Shown one piece after another: positions 56,655-64,000 of a stretch of DNA of 64,000 nucleotides. Both the position numbers and the translations under genes were made by a program. This DNA is from CAWAVN01 sp963844315 (GTDB lineage: Bacteria > Planctomycetota > Planctomycetia > Planctomycetales > Planctomycetaceae). How positions within the stretch are numbered: position 1 is the stretch's first letter; each line of letters starts with the position of its first letter. The stretch spans positions 62,001 through 126,000 of the forward strand of contig CAWJOC010000001.1 of NCBI GenBank assembly GCA_963844315.1, read 5' to 3'. The notes under the pieces are model-generated. The model saw nothing but the letters and a program-made list of their open reading frames with translations. It was not told the origin of the DNA and ran no database searches.

Positions 56655-56672
56655 CTTAACACAATCTTAATG
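56655..56672 (+). promoter_or_regulatory. Pho-box-like direct repeat upstream of pstS
   Basis: CTTAACA (56655) and CTTAATG (56666) are 11 bases apart, the spacing of PhoB-type boxes (7-base half-sites with 4-base gaps). They lie 98 bases before ATG 56770. The gene behind is the canonical phosphate-starvation target. Only two repeats are seen; the regulator is not in the window. Confidence 0.45.
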
Positions 56673-56769
56673 GTTCGCTCATTGAATGATTCTTTCGAGC
56701 GGTTACCCTGCCTGCATCAAGAGAAATTCCCAACACTACACTCGCGTTGCGCAATAGGGGTCGGAAATC

Positions 56770-57802
56770 ATGGGGCAAGTCAAGCAGAGCAAGTTCGCGT
56801 GGGCACTGATGCTGGGCCTTTTGGCCATTGGCTGCTCAAAGGACGACCAAGAAGGCGGCGGGCTTTCGGGAAAGGTCGAAATCGACGGGTCGAGCACGGT
56901 CTATCCCATTAGCGAAGGCATCGCCGAGGGCTTCGAAAAGGACAACCCCGGCATCAGAGTCACGGTGGGGCTTTCGGGAACCGGCGGCGGGTTCAAGCGG
57001 TTCACCAAAGCCGAAACGGACATCTCCGACGCCTCCCGCCCCATCAAAGCCGAGGAGCACCAAGCCTGCGTGGAGAACAAGGTCGAATACATCGAACTGC
57101 CCGTGGCTTATGATGGCTTGACGATTGTGGTCAATAACGAAAACGATTTCGTCAACCAATTGACGGTGGATGACCTCAAGAAAATCTACCTCGTCGAACT
57201 CGTCCGCCCAAACCTGGAAAGACGTGAATCCGGAATGGCCGGGACTGCCGATTAAAGTCTTTTCGCCGGGCACGGATTCCGGCACGTTCGACTACTTCAA
57301 GGAAGTGGTCGCCGGTGAAGGCGACGAAATGCGCGGCGACATGTCCACCAGCGAGGACGATAACCAACTCGTCACGGGTGTGGCGGGCGAAAAAGGGGCC
57401 ATCGGCTTTTTCGGGGCGTCATATTACTTCACGAACAAGGACAAGCTCAAAGCCGTGCCCATCGTCAATCCCGATGGCAATGCCACGCTGCCTTCGCCGG
57501 AAACCATTGAAAGCGGCGAGTACGCGCCGTTTAGCCGCCCGCTGTTCATCTACGTGAATGCCGATGCGGCGAAGCGGCCGGAGATCAAAAAGTTCGTGGC
57601 CTACTATTTGAAGAATGCCGCCGACATGGCGAAAAAAGTCCAATACGTCGCCTTGCCGGAAGAGATTGGAAAGCGTGCCTTGGAGCATTATGAAAATCGC
57701 CTGACCGGCACGCACTATCTCGACCAGGAAGGCAACAAACGCAGCGGAGCCTTGGCCAAGGTCTACATCAAGGAAAACCTGCCCCCAGGAAAAACGGAGT
57801 AA
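56770..57802 (+). CDS. pstS: Phosphate ABC transporter substrate-binding lipoprotein, frame break near 57200
   Basis: About 344 aa once joined. A lipoprotein signal (LLAIGCSKDD) is followed by a periplasmic PstS-type binding fold: VEIDGSSTVYPISEGIAEGF (phosphate-binding Ser and Thr), LSGTGGGFKRFTKAETDISDASRP, VAYDGLTIVVN, and after the break PGTDSGTFDYF. Breaks and frame are restored between LKKIYL and AQTWKDVNPEW. ATG 56770 precedes the signal. First gene of the pstSCAB operon; a palindromic element (57820) follows before pstC, a possible expression step-down. Confidence 0.9.
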
Positions 57803-57819
57803 CATTCCCGCACACAACC

Positions 57820-57912
57820 GGCGAGCGTGGGGCGTCAGCCCCATGAGTTGGCCTGAGAATCGCTCATTCAGAAAGCAAAGAAGACTCATGGGGCTAACGC
57901 CCCACGCTCGCC
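57820..57912. repeat. GGCGAGCGTGGGGCG palindromic element inside the pst operon
   Basis: GGCGAGCGTGGGGCGTCAGC (from 57820) and CCCCATGAGT pair with ACTCATGGGG, CTAACGCCCC and ACGCTCGCC (ending 57912), around a 34-base loop. It lies between pstS and pstC. A partial, degenerate copy is at 63081-63110. Confidence 0.8.
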
Positions 57913-57947
57913 AAGCCAAACGGCACACCTCCCCTTCCTGATTCCTT

Positions 57948-58904
57948 ATGGCCCGTTCCGCTCACGAGATTTTTCAAAGCATCCATCAGCGGGATCTGGC
58001 CGCTGCGCGGCGTTGGCAACATACGAAAGAATTGGGCATCTTTTCGGGGCTGGCGGCGTCGGCCACGTTTTCCGTCGTCATCACCGCCACCATTATCGTC
58101 GTTTTGTTCGCCGAGAGTCTCCGCTTCTTCGGGCGGCCCGAAGTTTCCATCAGCGAGTTCTTCTTCACCACCACCTGGTCGCCTTTGTTGGGCGAAACCA
58201 AACGCTTCGGCGTCTGGGCGCTCATTTCGGGGACGATGCTCGTCACCGTGGTGGCGATGGCGGTGGCATTGCCTTTGGGACTCGTCACCGCGATTTACCT
58301 CAGCGAATACGCTCCCAAAAAATTGCGGGCGGTGTTGAAACCGGCCTTGGAAATCCTGGCGGGCATTCCCACGGTGGTTTACGGGTTCTTCGCTTTGACG
58401 TTCATCACGCCGCACTTGCTGAAACCACTTCACGAAGGCTTTAACGGATACAACGCTTTTACCGCCGGGATTGCCGTGGGCATTTTGTGCCTACCGATTG
58501 TCACGTCCCTCACCGAAGATGCCCTACAAGCCGTTCCTCGAAGCCTGAGAGATGGAGCCTTGGGCTTGGGCGGAACGAAGTTCGACGTGTCCATGAAAGT
58601 CGTGGTTCCTGCGGCGCTTTCGGGGATCATTTCCGCGTTCCTGTTGGCGATTGCCCGCGCGGTGGGGGAAACAATGATCGTCGCGCTCGCGGCGGGGTCC
58701 AGGTCCCAATTCACGTTCGATCCCCGCGATGAAGTCCAGACCATGACGGGGTTCATGGTGCAAATGGCCTTGGGCGATGTGAGCAACTTCGGCACGGAAT
58801 ACTTTTCCATGTATGCCGTCGCCTTGGTGCTGTTTTTGATGACGCTCGCCTTCACCATCGTCGGCCAGGTCATCCGCAAGCGTTACCGGGAAGTCTATCG
58901 ATGA
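57948..58904 (+). CDS. pstC: Phosphate ABC transporter permease PstC
   Basis: 318 aa, an inner-membrane permease. Six hydrophobic helices are visible, starting with FSGLAASATFSVVITATIIVVLF. The EAA-type cytoplasmic loop is at ALQAVPRSLRDGALGLGGTKFDVSMKVVVPAALSGI. It ends RKRYREVYR. It forms the channel with PstA, with PstB supplying energy. ATG 57948; the stop TGA overlaps the ATG of pstA (ATGA at 58901), so the genes are translationally coupled. Confidence 0.9.
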   Translation: MARSAHEIFQSIHQRDLAAARRWQHTKELGIFSGLAASATFSVVITATIIVVLFAESLRFFGRPEVSISEFFFTTTWSPLLGETKRFGVWALISGTMLVTVVAMAVALPLGLVTAIYLSEYAPKKLRAVLKPALEILAGIPTVVYGFFALTFITPHLLKPLHEGFNGYNAFTAGIAVGILCLPIVTSLTEDALQAVPRSLRDGALGLGGTKFDVSMKVVVPAALSGIISAFLLAIARAVGETMIVALAAGSRSQFTFDPRDEVQTMTGFMVQMALGDVSNFGTEYFSMYAVALVLFLMTLAFTIVGQVIRKRYREVYR

Positions 58905-60115
58905 ACAAGGTCATCATTCTCGATCCGGTGCGCCGGGAAAAAGCGATGCGGTCCCCCCAATCGCGCCGGCTCAAAAACCAACTCTTCGTGTGGTTCTGCG
59001 TGGCGACGGCGTTTACTTCCGTGCTGGTCTTGGCGGTGCTTTTGGGAGCCATTGTGCAGCAGGGACTAAGCCACTTTAACTGGGCGTTTCTCACATCGCC
59101 CCCCAGTCCCGATGCCGACCGCGCGGGGATTTCCCCCGCCCTTTGGGGAACCGTGTTTGTGTGCCTTGTGTGCGCTTTGACGACGCTGCCCATCGGCGTG
59201 GCGACGGCGATTTTTCTCCATGAATACCAGCCCAAGAACAAAGCCGCGCGGACGTTCCACCATTTCGTGCAGATCAACATCACCAACCTCGCCGGCGTGC
59301 CGAGTGTGGTGTATGGCATCATCGGGCTGACGGCGTTCGTGGGGGTGTTCGGCCTGTTCGGAAATCCGATGCACCCGGCGTGGGAAATGGGCGTCGATTA
59401 CTATGACCAATACCTCGCCGAGAGCACCGAAAAAGAAGTCGTGCTGCTCCTGCTCGTGGATCGCTCCGATTCGCCGCCGGCAGTCTTGGAAACTGGATTG
59501 ATCGCCCAAACCCCGCGCGGGCAAGAACTCGAAGTCAACGTCATCGGTCCCAGGGATCCGCTCCCTGCCGATGAGGAACTCCGCCAGCGCACGCTCCGCG
59601 CGGATGCGGAGGGCGGCAGAATCAGCAAAAAGTCCTGGTATTACCTCCGGCTGCCGTTTGGCCGCAGCGTTCTGGCGGCGGGTTTGACGTTGATGCTGGT
59701 GGTCTTGCCGGTCCTGATTATCTCCACTCAAGAGGCGCTCACCGCCGTGCCCAATTCGCTCCGCGATGGAGCCAGGGGCCTAGGCGCGACGCAGTGGCAG
59801 ACAATTCGCCGGGTCACATTACCCGCCGCCATTCCGGGGATTATGACCGGGTCCATCATTGCCATGAGCCGGGCGATTGGCGAAGCGGCTCCGATCTTGA
59901 TGATCGCGGGCATCGTGTATATTTCCTCGGCTCCCGAAAACCTGATGGATGATTTCACCGTGATGCCGCTTCAGATTTATAACTGGGCACAGCGTCCGCA
60001 GCAGGACTTCCACGAAGTCGCCGCGACGGGGATCATTGTGTTATTGGCGGTGCTGTTGGCTTTCAATGCCTTGGCGGTGTTTTTACGTCAGAGGTTGGAA
60101 AAACCCTTGTCCTAA
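58901..60115 (+). CDS. pstA: Phosphate ABC transporter permease PstA with extra loop
   Basis: 404 aa, clearly longer than the usual about 280-300 aa. Helices and the EAA loop (ALTAVPNSLRDGARGLGATQWQTI) match PstA. An extra hydrophilic segment of roughly 100 residues is inserted after VVYGIIGLTAFVGVFGLF (about residues 155-250; ESTEKEVVLLLLVDRSDSPP, then LPADEELRQRTLRADAEGGR). It lies between the third and fourth helices. It is a real, in-frame segment with acceptable composition, not a frame artefact. The start overlaps the pstC stop. Confidence 0.88.
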   Translation: MNKVIILDPVRREKAMRSPQSRRLKNQLFVWFCVATAFTSVLVLAVLLGAIVQQGLSHFNWAFLTSPPSPDADRAGISPALWGTVFVCLVCALTTLPIGVATAIFLHEYQPKNKAARTFHHFVQINITNLAGVPSVVYGIIGLTAFVGVFGLFGNPMHPAWEMGVDYYDQYLAESTEKEVVLLLLVDRSDSPPAVLETGLIAQTPRGQELEVNVIGPRDPLPADEELRQRTLRADAEGGRISKKSWYYLRLPFGRSVLAAGLTLMLVVLPVLIISTQEALTAVPNSLRDGARGLGATQWQTIRRVTLPAAIPGIMTGSIIAMSRAIGEAAPILMIAGIVYISSAPENLMDDFTVMPLQIYNWAQRPQQDFHEVAATGIIVLLAVLLAFNALAVFLRQRLEKPLS

Positions 60116-60175
60116 ATAGTAGTGTGATAGGTGGAAATCGCAACGCGGCATTGCTGCAACCACAGAACATAGATA

Positions 60176-60300
60176 TGTCCCTTCTCCCCTGGGGAGAAGG
60201 TGGCCGAAGGCCGGATGAGGGGGAGCGATGCAGAGAAGACGTCAACTCTAGTTCGTCCCCCTCACCCTAGCCCTCTCCCCAGGGGAGAGGGGACAAAGCC
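60176..60300. repeat. CTCTCCCC/GGGGAGAG intergenic repeat, copy 2
   Basis: The same unit as 22858-22983 but in inverse orientation: CTTCTCCCCTGGGGAGAAGG, TGGCCGAAGGCCGGATGAGG, then CCCCCTCACCCTAGCCC and TCTCCCCAGGGGAGAGGGG. It lies between pstA and pstB, in the 218-bp gap. Confidence 0.8.
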
Positions 60301-60333
60301 ATTTAATCCGAAAATTCACTCACCGAGCACATT

Positions 60334-61227
60334 ATGACCACCGCGCCCGGTTCTTCTTCGAAACCCAATCCCGCCCAAGTGGCGGCAGGGCCAACGAGCG
60401 CCCCGGCGCACGCCAACGTCAGCCAGGCGCTCAAAAGCAATATCCAGGCCCCGGCGGAATTCGAGAAGGAATTGCAAATCGCTGTCCATGTCCGCGACTT
60501 CAATGCCTGGTACGGGGATTTTCACGTCCTCAAAAACATCAGCCTGGATCTCCCGGAAAAGCGGGTGACGGCATTCATTGGTCCCAGCGGCTGCGGCAAG
60601 AGCACGTTTTTGCGCTGGATCAACCGCATGAACGACACCATCGACGTGGCCAAGGCCCGGGGCACGCTGCGAATGCACGATGTCGATGTGCTGGATTCCC
60701 GCATGGATGTGGTCGACCTCCGCCGAAGGGTGGGCATGGTTTTTCAAAAGCCGAACCCCTTCCCCAAGTCGATTTACGACAATGTGGCTTTCGGTCCTCG
60801 TTTGCACATGAAGATCTCCCCTGCCGACATGGATGAACTGGTGGAGTGGTCGCTTAGGAAAGCGGCGCTTTGGGAGGAAGTCAAAAACCGCCTGAAAGCC
60901 TCGGCCCTCGGATTAAGCGGCGGGCAGCAGCAAAGGCTGTGCATTGCCCGCGCGATCGCGGTGGGTCCCGAAGTGCTTTTGATGGATGAACCGGCCTCGT
61001 CGCTCGATCCCAAATCCGCCGCCGCGATTGAAAACCTGATCGCGGAGCTTCGGGAAGATTACACCATCGCCATCGTGACGCACTCCATGCAACAAGCCGC
61101 CCGCACCAGCGACTACACGGCGTTTCTGTACGAAGGCGATCTGATCGAGTTCGGCCCCACGCAAAAAATCTTCCACAAGCCCAAAAAGAAAGAAACCGAA
61201 AACTACATCACCGGAAGGTTTGGGTAA
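60334..61227 (+). CDS. pstB: Phosphate ABC transporter ATPase PstB
   Basis: 297 aa, a cytoplasmic ATPase of the Pst importer. Walker A GPSGCGKSTFL, signature LGLSGGQQQRLCIARAIAV, Walker B VLLMDEPASSLDP, H-loop TIAIVTHSMQQA. A Ser/Pro/Ala-rich extension of about 35 residues precedes the ABC core (the core starts at VHVRDFNAWYGDFHV). It is separated from pstA by a repeat element and ends 6 bases before the C45-type hydrolase, so the latter is probably co-transcribed. No phoU follows in this window. Confidence 0.92.
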   Translation: MTTAPGSSSKPNPAQVAAGPTSAPAHANVSQALKSNIQAPAEFEKELQIAVHVRDFNAWYGDFHVLKNISLDLPEKRVTAFIGPSGCGKSTFLRWINRMNDTIDVAKARGTLRMHDVDVLDSRMDVVDLRRRVGMVFQKPNPFPKSIYDNVAFGPRLHMKISPADMDELVEWSLRKAALWEEVKNRLKASALGLSGGQQQRLCIARAIAVGPEVLLMDEPASSLDPKSAAAIENLIAELREDYTIAIVTHSMQQAARTSDYTAFLYEGDLIEFGPTQKIFHKPKKKETENYITGRFG

Positions 61228-61233
61228 CCCGAA

Positions 61234-62293
61234 ATGACAACCGTCAAACCCACGCGCTACCGAGAAATCACCGTCAGTGGACCGCCCAGGGAGTTGGGGC
61301 GGCAAATCGGAGAAGCCGCCCGCGAGGAGACGCGCGGGTTTTGCGAGATTGCTCTGCAGAGGGGTCAATAAGACCGTCCGCATCTCTCGCGAAAGGGCCG
61401 TCGGCATTGCCCGGCAGAGCCTGGAGTTCGCCGAGAATTACCGGCCGGATTTGGTGGAAGAACTGCGCGGCACCGCGGAAGCGGCGGGCGTTTCCATCGA
61501 CGATTTGATGCTGCTCCAGGTTCGCAATCAATTCTCGCCGGACAAGGAAGGCGGCTGCACCTCGCTGGCTGTTCGTCCGCCGAAAACGTCTGCCGCCATC
61601 GTGGCGCAGACTTGGGACAACGATCCGGCCTTGGATGAATTCACCATCATCCTGACCCGGCGTCCTCAAGGCAAACCGGCCCTGATGTCTTGCACGCAAG
61701 CCGGATTGATTTCGTACATGGGCCTCTCGGAAACGGGCCTGGGAGCCTGCGTGAATACGCTGCCCGCTCCCGGTCGGGCGGTGGGCGTGCCGCACTACTT
61801 TATTCTTCGCGAAATGTTCGAGGCCCGTTCGCTGGATGAGGCGGTGAGGTCGGTGGAGAGAGCCTCGCGCGCGATCCCGGCGAACATCATGCTCGCCACG
61901 CCGGACGGCCCAGCGGATTTGGAAGTCACCATCGACAACGTCCACATCCTTCGCCCGGACAACGGCCTGTCGATCACGCACACCAACCATTGCGTGCATC
62001 CGGAATTGGTCCCCGTGAACGATCAGTTTCCCGAACTGATCCAATCCCACGACCGCAAACGGCGGATCGACAATCTCATCATCTTGGCCGATGGCTCTTT
62101 GGAAGAATTGAAGGCAATCCTGGGCGATCATGAAGGCTATCCCAAGTCGATCTGCCGGCACGAAAACGATGACCCGACCTTCGGATTTTGGTGTACGGTG
62201 TTTGCCCTGATTATCGAGCCGAAAGCCAGAAGAATGCACGTCTCTCGCGGCACGCCGTGCAATCATCTGTTCGAGACCTACGCGCTTGCTTGA
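61234..62293 (+). CDS. C45-family (acyl-CoA:6-APA acyltransferase-like) Ntn hydrolase, frame break near 61360
   Basis: About 353 aa once joined. The start MTTVKPTRYREITVSGPPRELGRQIGEAAREE fits the family's opening. After the break the protein continues VNKTVRISRERAV. The catalytic Cys for autoproteolysis is in EGGCTSLAV, followed by IVAQTWDNDP. Later LATPDGPADLEV matches the acyltransferase core. Members cleave or acylate amides after self-processing. One extra G in the AGAGGGGTC run explains the break. Lies 6 bases after pstB; a link to phosphate uptake is unexplained. Natural substrate unknown. Confidence 0.8.
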
Positions 62294-62313
62294 CGACCGG
62301 AAAGGCGATTTCG

Positions 62314-63060
62314 TCAGCGGGAGACCGCTTCGAAGAGGCGGGCGATTTCCTCGTCGATGTCTTCGGGATGTTCCACGGTTTGCAGGATCTCTTCCCGGAG
62401 CAGTGCGCCGAAGCGCTGCCGCATGCGATGCACGGCGACTTTAACGGCGGCTTCGGTCATGCGCAGCTCATACCCCACGTCGCGGTAGGATTTGGGCCGT
62501 TCGCCTTTGGGCAGGAACACGAACAATTGGGCGAATACGTCCGCTTTGTCGCCGGTTTCGTATTCGGACCGAAGTTGCTCGAACACCCGCTCCAAAAGCG
62601 CCATGGCCCAACTCCGCTCAAACGCCCGCTCCGGCGTGTGGCCGTCGGCGGGATCTTTGAGCAATCGGCCCTCGGCATCGGGGACATCAATCGAAACAAT
62701 CGTCCGTCCGCCGCCGCGCTTCTGGGCCGACTGCTTGTGGTATTCGTTGGTCAGAAAATGATCGGCGGAGGTGAGCAAGAACGAACGGAACCGCCCGCGT
62801 TCGGGTTCCAAGGTGTGTAACGCATCGGACTCCAGCATGTGCGCAAAAAACGCCTGCGTCAAATCGGCGGCATCCTCGGCGGATTTGCCTTTCCGCCTGT
62901 AGTGGGCATAAACCGGAAACCAATACAGTTGGCAAAGCCGCTCCAGAGCTTGCTGCGATTCCGGTTTGTCCCGCTCCGTGGCCGCGCGGATCAAGGTCCA
63001 GCGCGTGGTGGCAAACCCGCCACGCGGCATGTTACCCATCGCTAACGCGGAGGAATTCAT
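62314..63060 (-). CDS. ECF-type RNA polymerase sigma factor (FATTRW group)
   Basis: 248 aa. Sigma-70 family, extracytoplasmic-function type with the planctomycete-typical start GGFATTRWTLIRAA. Region 2 shows LERLCQLYWFPVYAHYRRKGKSAEDAADLTQAFF. Region 4 shows YRDVGYELRMTEAAVKVAVHRMRQRFGALL, a helix-turn-helix for -35 binding. Such factors are often linked to Ser/Thr kinases, but none is in view. ATG 63060 is chosen over a GTG further upstream because the preceding 15 residues lack homology. Confidence 0.85.
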   Translation of the reverse strand: MNSSALAMGNMPRGGFATTRWTLIRAATERDKPESQQALERLCQLYWFPVYAHYRRKGKSAEDAADLTQAFFAHMLESDALHTLEPERGRFRSFLLTSADHFLTNEYHKQSAQKRGGGRTIVSIDVPDAEGRLLKDPADGHTPERAFERSWAMALLERVFEQLRSEYETGDKADVFAQLFVFLPKGERPKSYRDVGYELRMTEAAVKVAVHRMRQRFGALLREEILQTVEHPEDIDEEIARLFEAVSR

Positions 63061-63080
63061 GCGTTGGCCTCCACAGATCC

Positions 63081-63180
63081 CGGCGAGCGTGGGGCGTAAG
63101 CCCAATGAGTGTTCGAATAACCAGTGACATCATGGAACTCAGCCAGCTTACGCTGGCCGCTCGCCTTGAAATTCACGGAA
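63081..63180. repeat. Degenerate copy of the GGCGAGCGTGGGGCG element
   Basis: CGGCGAGCGTGGGGCGTAAG and CCCAATGAGT match the left arm of the element at 57820. The right side (63143-63165, CAGCTTACGCTGGCCGCTCGCC) is a weak inverse copy. It lies between the sigma factor start and the dehydrogenase end. Confidence 0.5.
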
Positions 63181-63183
63181 CGA

Positions 63184-64000
63184 TCAAACCTTCGGTTCCC
63201 ATTTGGGTTCGTATTCCCTGGCCCAAAGCTGCATGGCGTCTTTGTCATCCAGGATGTGGCCGTTTTGCGGGTCGCAGGTCAGGGTGCGGCCCGTGCGGTG
63301 GGCGATGTTTCCCAGATGGCATAGCAGCGTGCTCTTGTGGCCTTCCTCGATCTCGGCATTCAAGGAGAGCGGTTTTTCGCCGCGGATGGCTTCGAGGAAA
63401 TTCACGATGTGCTCGGTGTCGCCCCGGTTGAGGTTGGCCTTTTTGACTTCCTTGTTGCGGTTGTCGTAAAGCACGAAGCCGCCGTCGCCGATTTCCAGGC
63501 TGCCGGTTTCGCCGTGGAACGTCACGCCGTAGCCTTCCTGGTTGATGCCGTAGCGGTTGCAGCTTAGCCCTTCCCAGGCGATCTGCTTTCTGCCGGGGAA
63601 CTCGAAGCTGACAACGTGGGTGTCGGCGGTTTCCTGGTCATCATCGAAGGCATACCGCCCGCCGGACGAAACGACGCGAACGGGATAATCCACCCCCAAA
63701 CCCCAGCGGGCGACATCCAGGGCATGAATGCCGTTGTTGCCCAGTTCGCCATTGCCCCAATGCCAGCGCCAATGCCAGTTGTAATGCACGAGGTTATCGA
63801 CATAAGGCCGACGCGGGGCGGGGCCTTGCCAGAGGTCGTAATCCAAGTTCGACGGGACCGGGACGGCTTGGCCCTTGCCGATGGGTCCGCGAATTGGCGT
63901 ACCACCCGCGGGCGTAATACACCCGGCCAATCGCGCCGTCTTTCATCAGATTGATGCCTTCGATGATCTTCACGGCGCTTCGGCGTTGGCTGCCCATTTG
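63184..64000 (-). CDS. Gfo/Idh/MocA-family dehydrogenase, partial at window edge, frame break near 63890
   Basis: The C-terminal 270 or so residues are visible; the 5' end lies beyond the window. Upstream part: QRRSAVKIIEGINLMKDGAIGRVYYARGWYANSR, then after the break GPIGKGQAVPVPSNLDYDLWQGPAPRRPY. GNNGIHALDVARWGLGVDYPVRV is the family's substrate-binding region (the GxHxxD-like IHALDVARW). The end KWEPKV is complete. Oxidoreductases of this family use NAD(P) on sugars or sugar acids; planctomycetes have many, some exported by Tat signals. Subfamily unknown. Confidence 0.85.

Overview
The window looks like a chromosome segment from a planctomycete. Several gene families that are hallmarks of that phylum occur together: a PSCyt-type c-haem protein with DUF1549 and DUF1553, a DUF1559 protein with the C-terminal DG motif, a secreted PQQ-propeller protein opening with DWPHWRG, an LEPR-like N-terminal sorting motif, an ECF-type sigma factor of the FATTRW class, a Gfo/Idh/MocA dehydrogenase, and a thioredoxin+NHL protein resembling animal NHLRC2. 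The order (for example Gemmatales) cannot be fixed from the sequence alone. DNA is G+C-rich except for a few orphan genes. I see no tRNA, rRNA, CRISPR array, transposase or prophage.

Layout. 1-933: no gene, a composite inverted-repeat element. 0.9-7.5 kb: NHLRC2-like protein, RNase D, PilT-type ATPase, secreted C2-like protein, class V aminotransferase. 7.8-14.5 kb: Cu+ P-type ATPase, STAS protein, Na+/Ca2+-type antiporter, NtrC-type regulator, small membrane protein and small lipoprotein. 14.5-20.6 kb, all minus: DAPG-hydrolase-like protein, MMPL/RND transporter, metallophosphatase, SGNH hydrolase, DHOD-like TIM barrel. 21-27.5 kb: S41 protease, beta-propeller, DUF1549/1553 cytochrome, YihY. 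27.9-38.4 kb: methionine synthase (metH), orphan small genes, PQQ-propeller protein, gyrA. 38.6-45.4 kb: HEAT-repeat outer-membrane protein divergent from a large secreted metalloprotease/haem-binding-like protein. 45.6-55.1 kb: YfcE, LOR/SDH enzyme, orphan genes, DUF1559, convergent bfd and bfr, PEGA lipoprotein, SLOG and two TerB proteins, HNH nuclease. 55.3-64 kb: LarA-like protein, the pstS-pstC-pstA-pstB phosphate operon followed by a C45-type Ntn hydrolase, sigma factor, dehydrogenase.

Two properties dominate the raw sequence. First, about 30 single-base frame disruptions interrupt otherwise well conserved genes, including gyrA and metH. Many lie in short C or G runs, and some occur as compensating pairs. 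They are best read as consensus errors, so I annotate these genes as one locus each and give the approximate break points. Second, the intergenic space is rich in palindromic elements of several families. Most sit just 3' of stop codons. The best family (five copies, GAGCCGCGCACG...CGTGCGCGGCTC) exists in two versions that differ by paired changes in the stem, which argues for a selected hairpin. Degenerate heptamer repeats form a second, separate layer of intergenic repeats.

Functional links. bfd and bfr converge, overlap, and carry related Fur-box-like sequences. The pst operon is preceded by a Pho-box-like direct repeat and is interrupted by repeat elements between pstS/pstC and pstA/pstB. 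Two TerB paralogues lie beside a SLOG-family protein.
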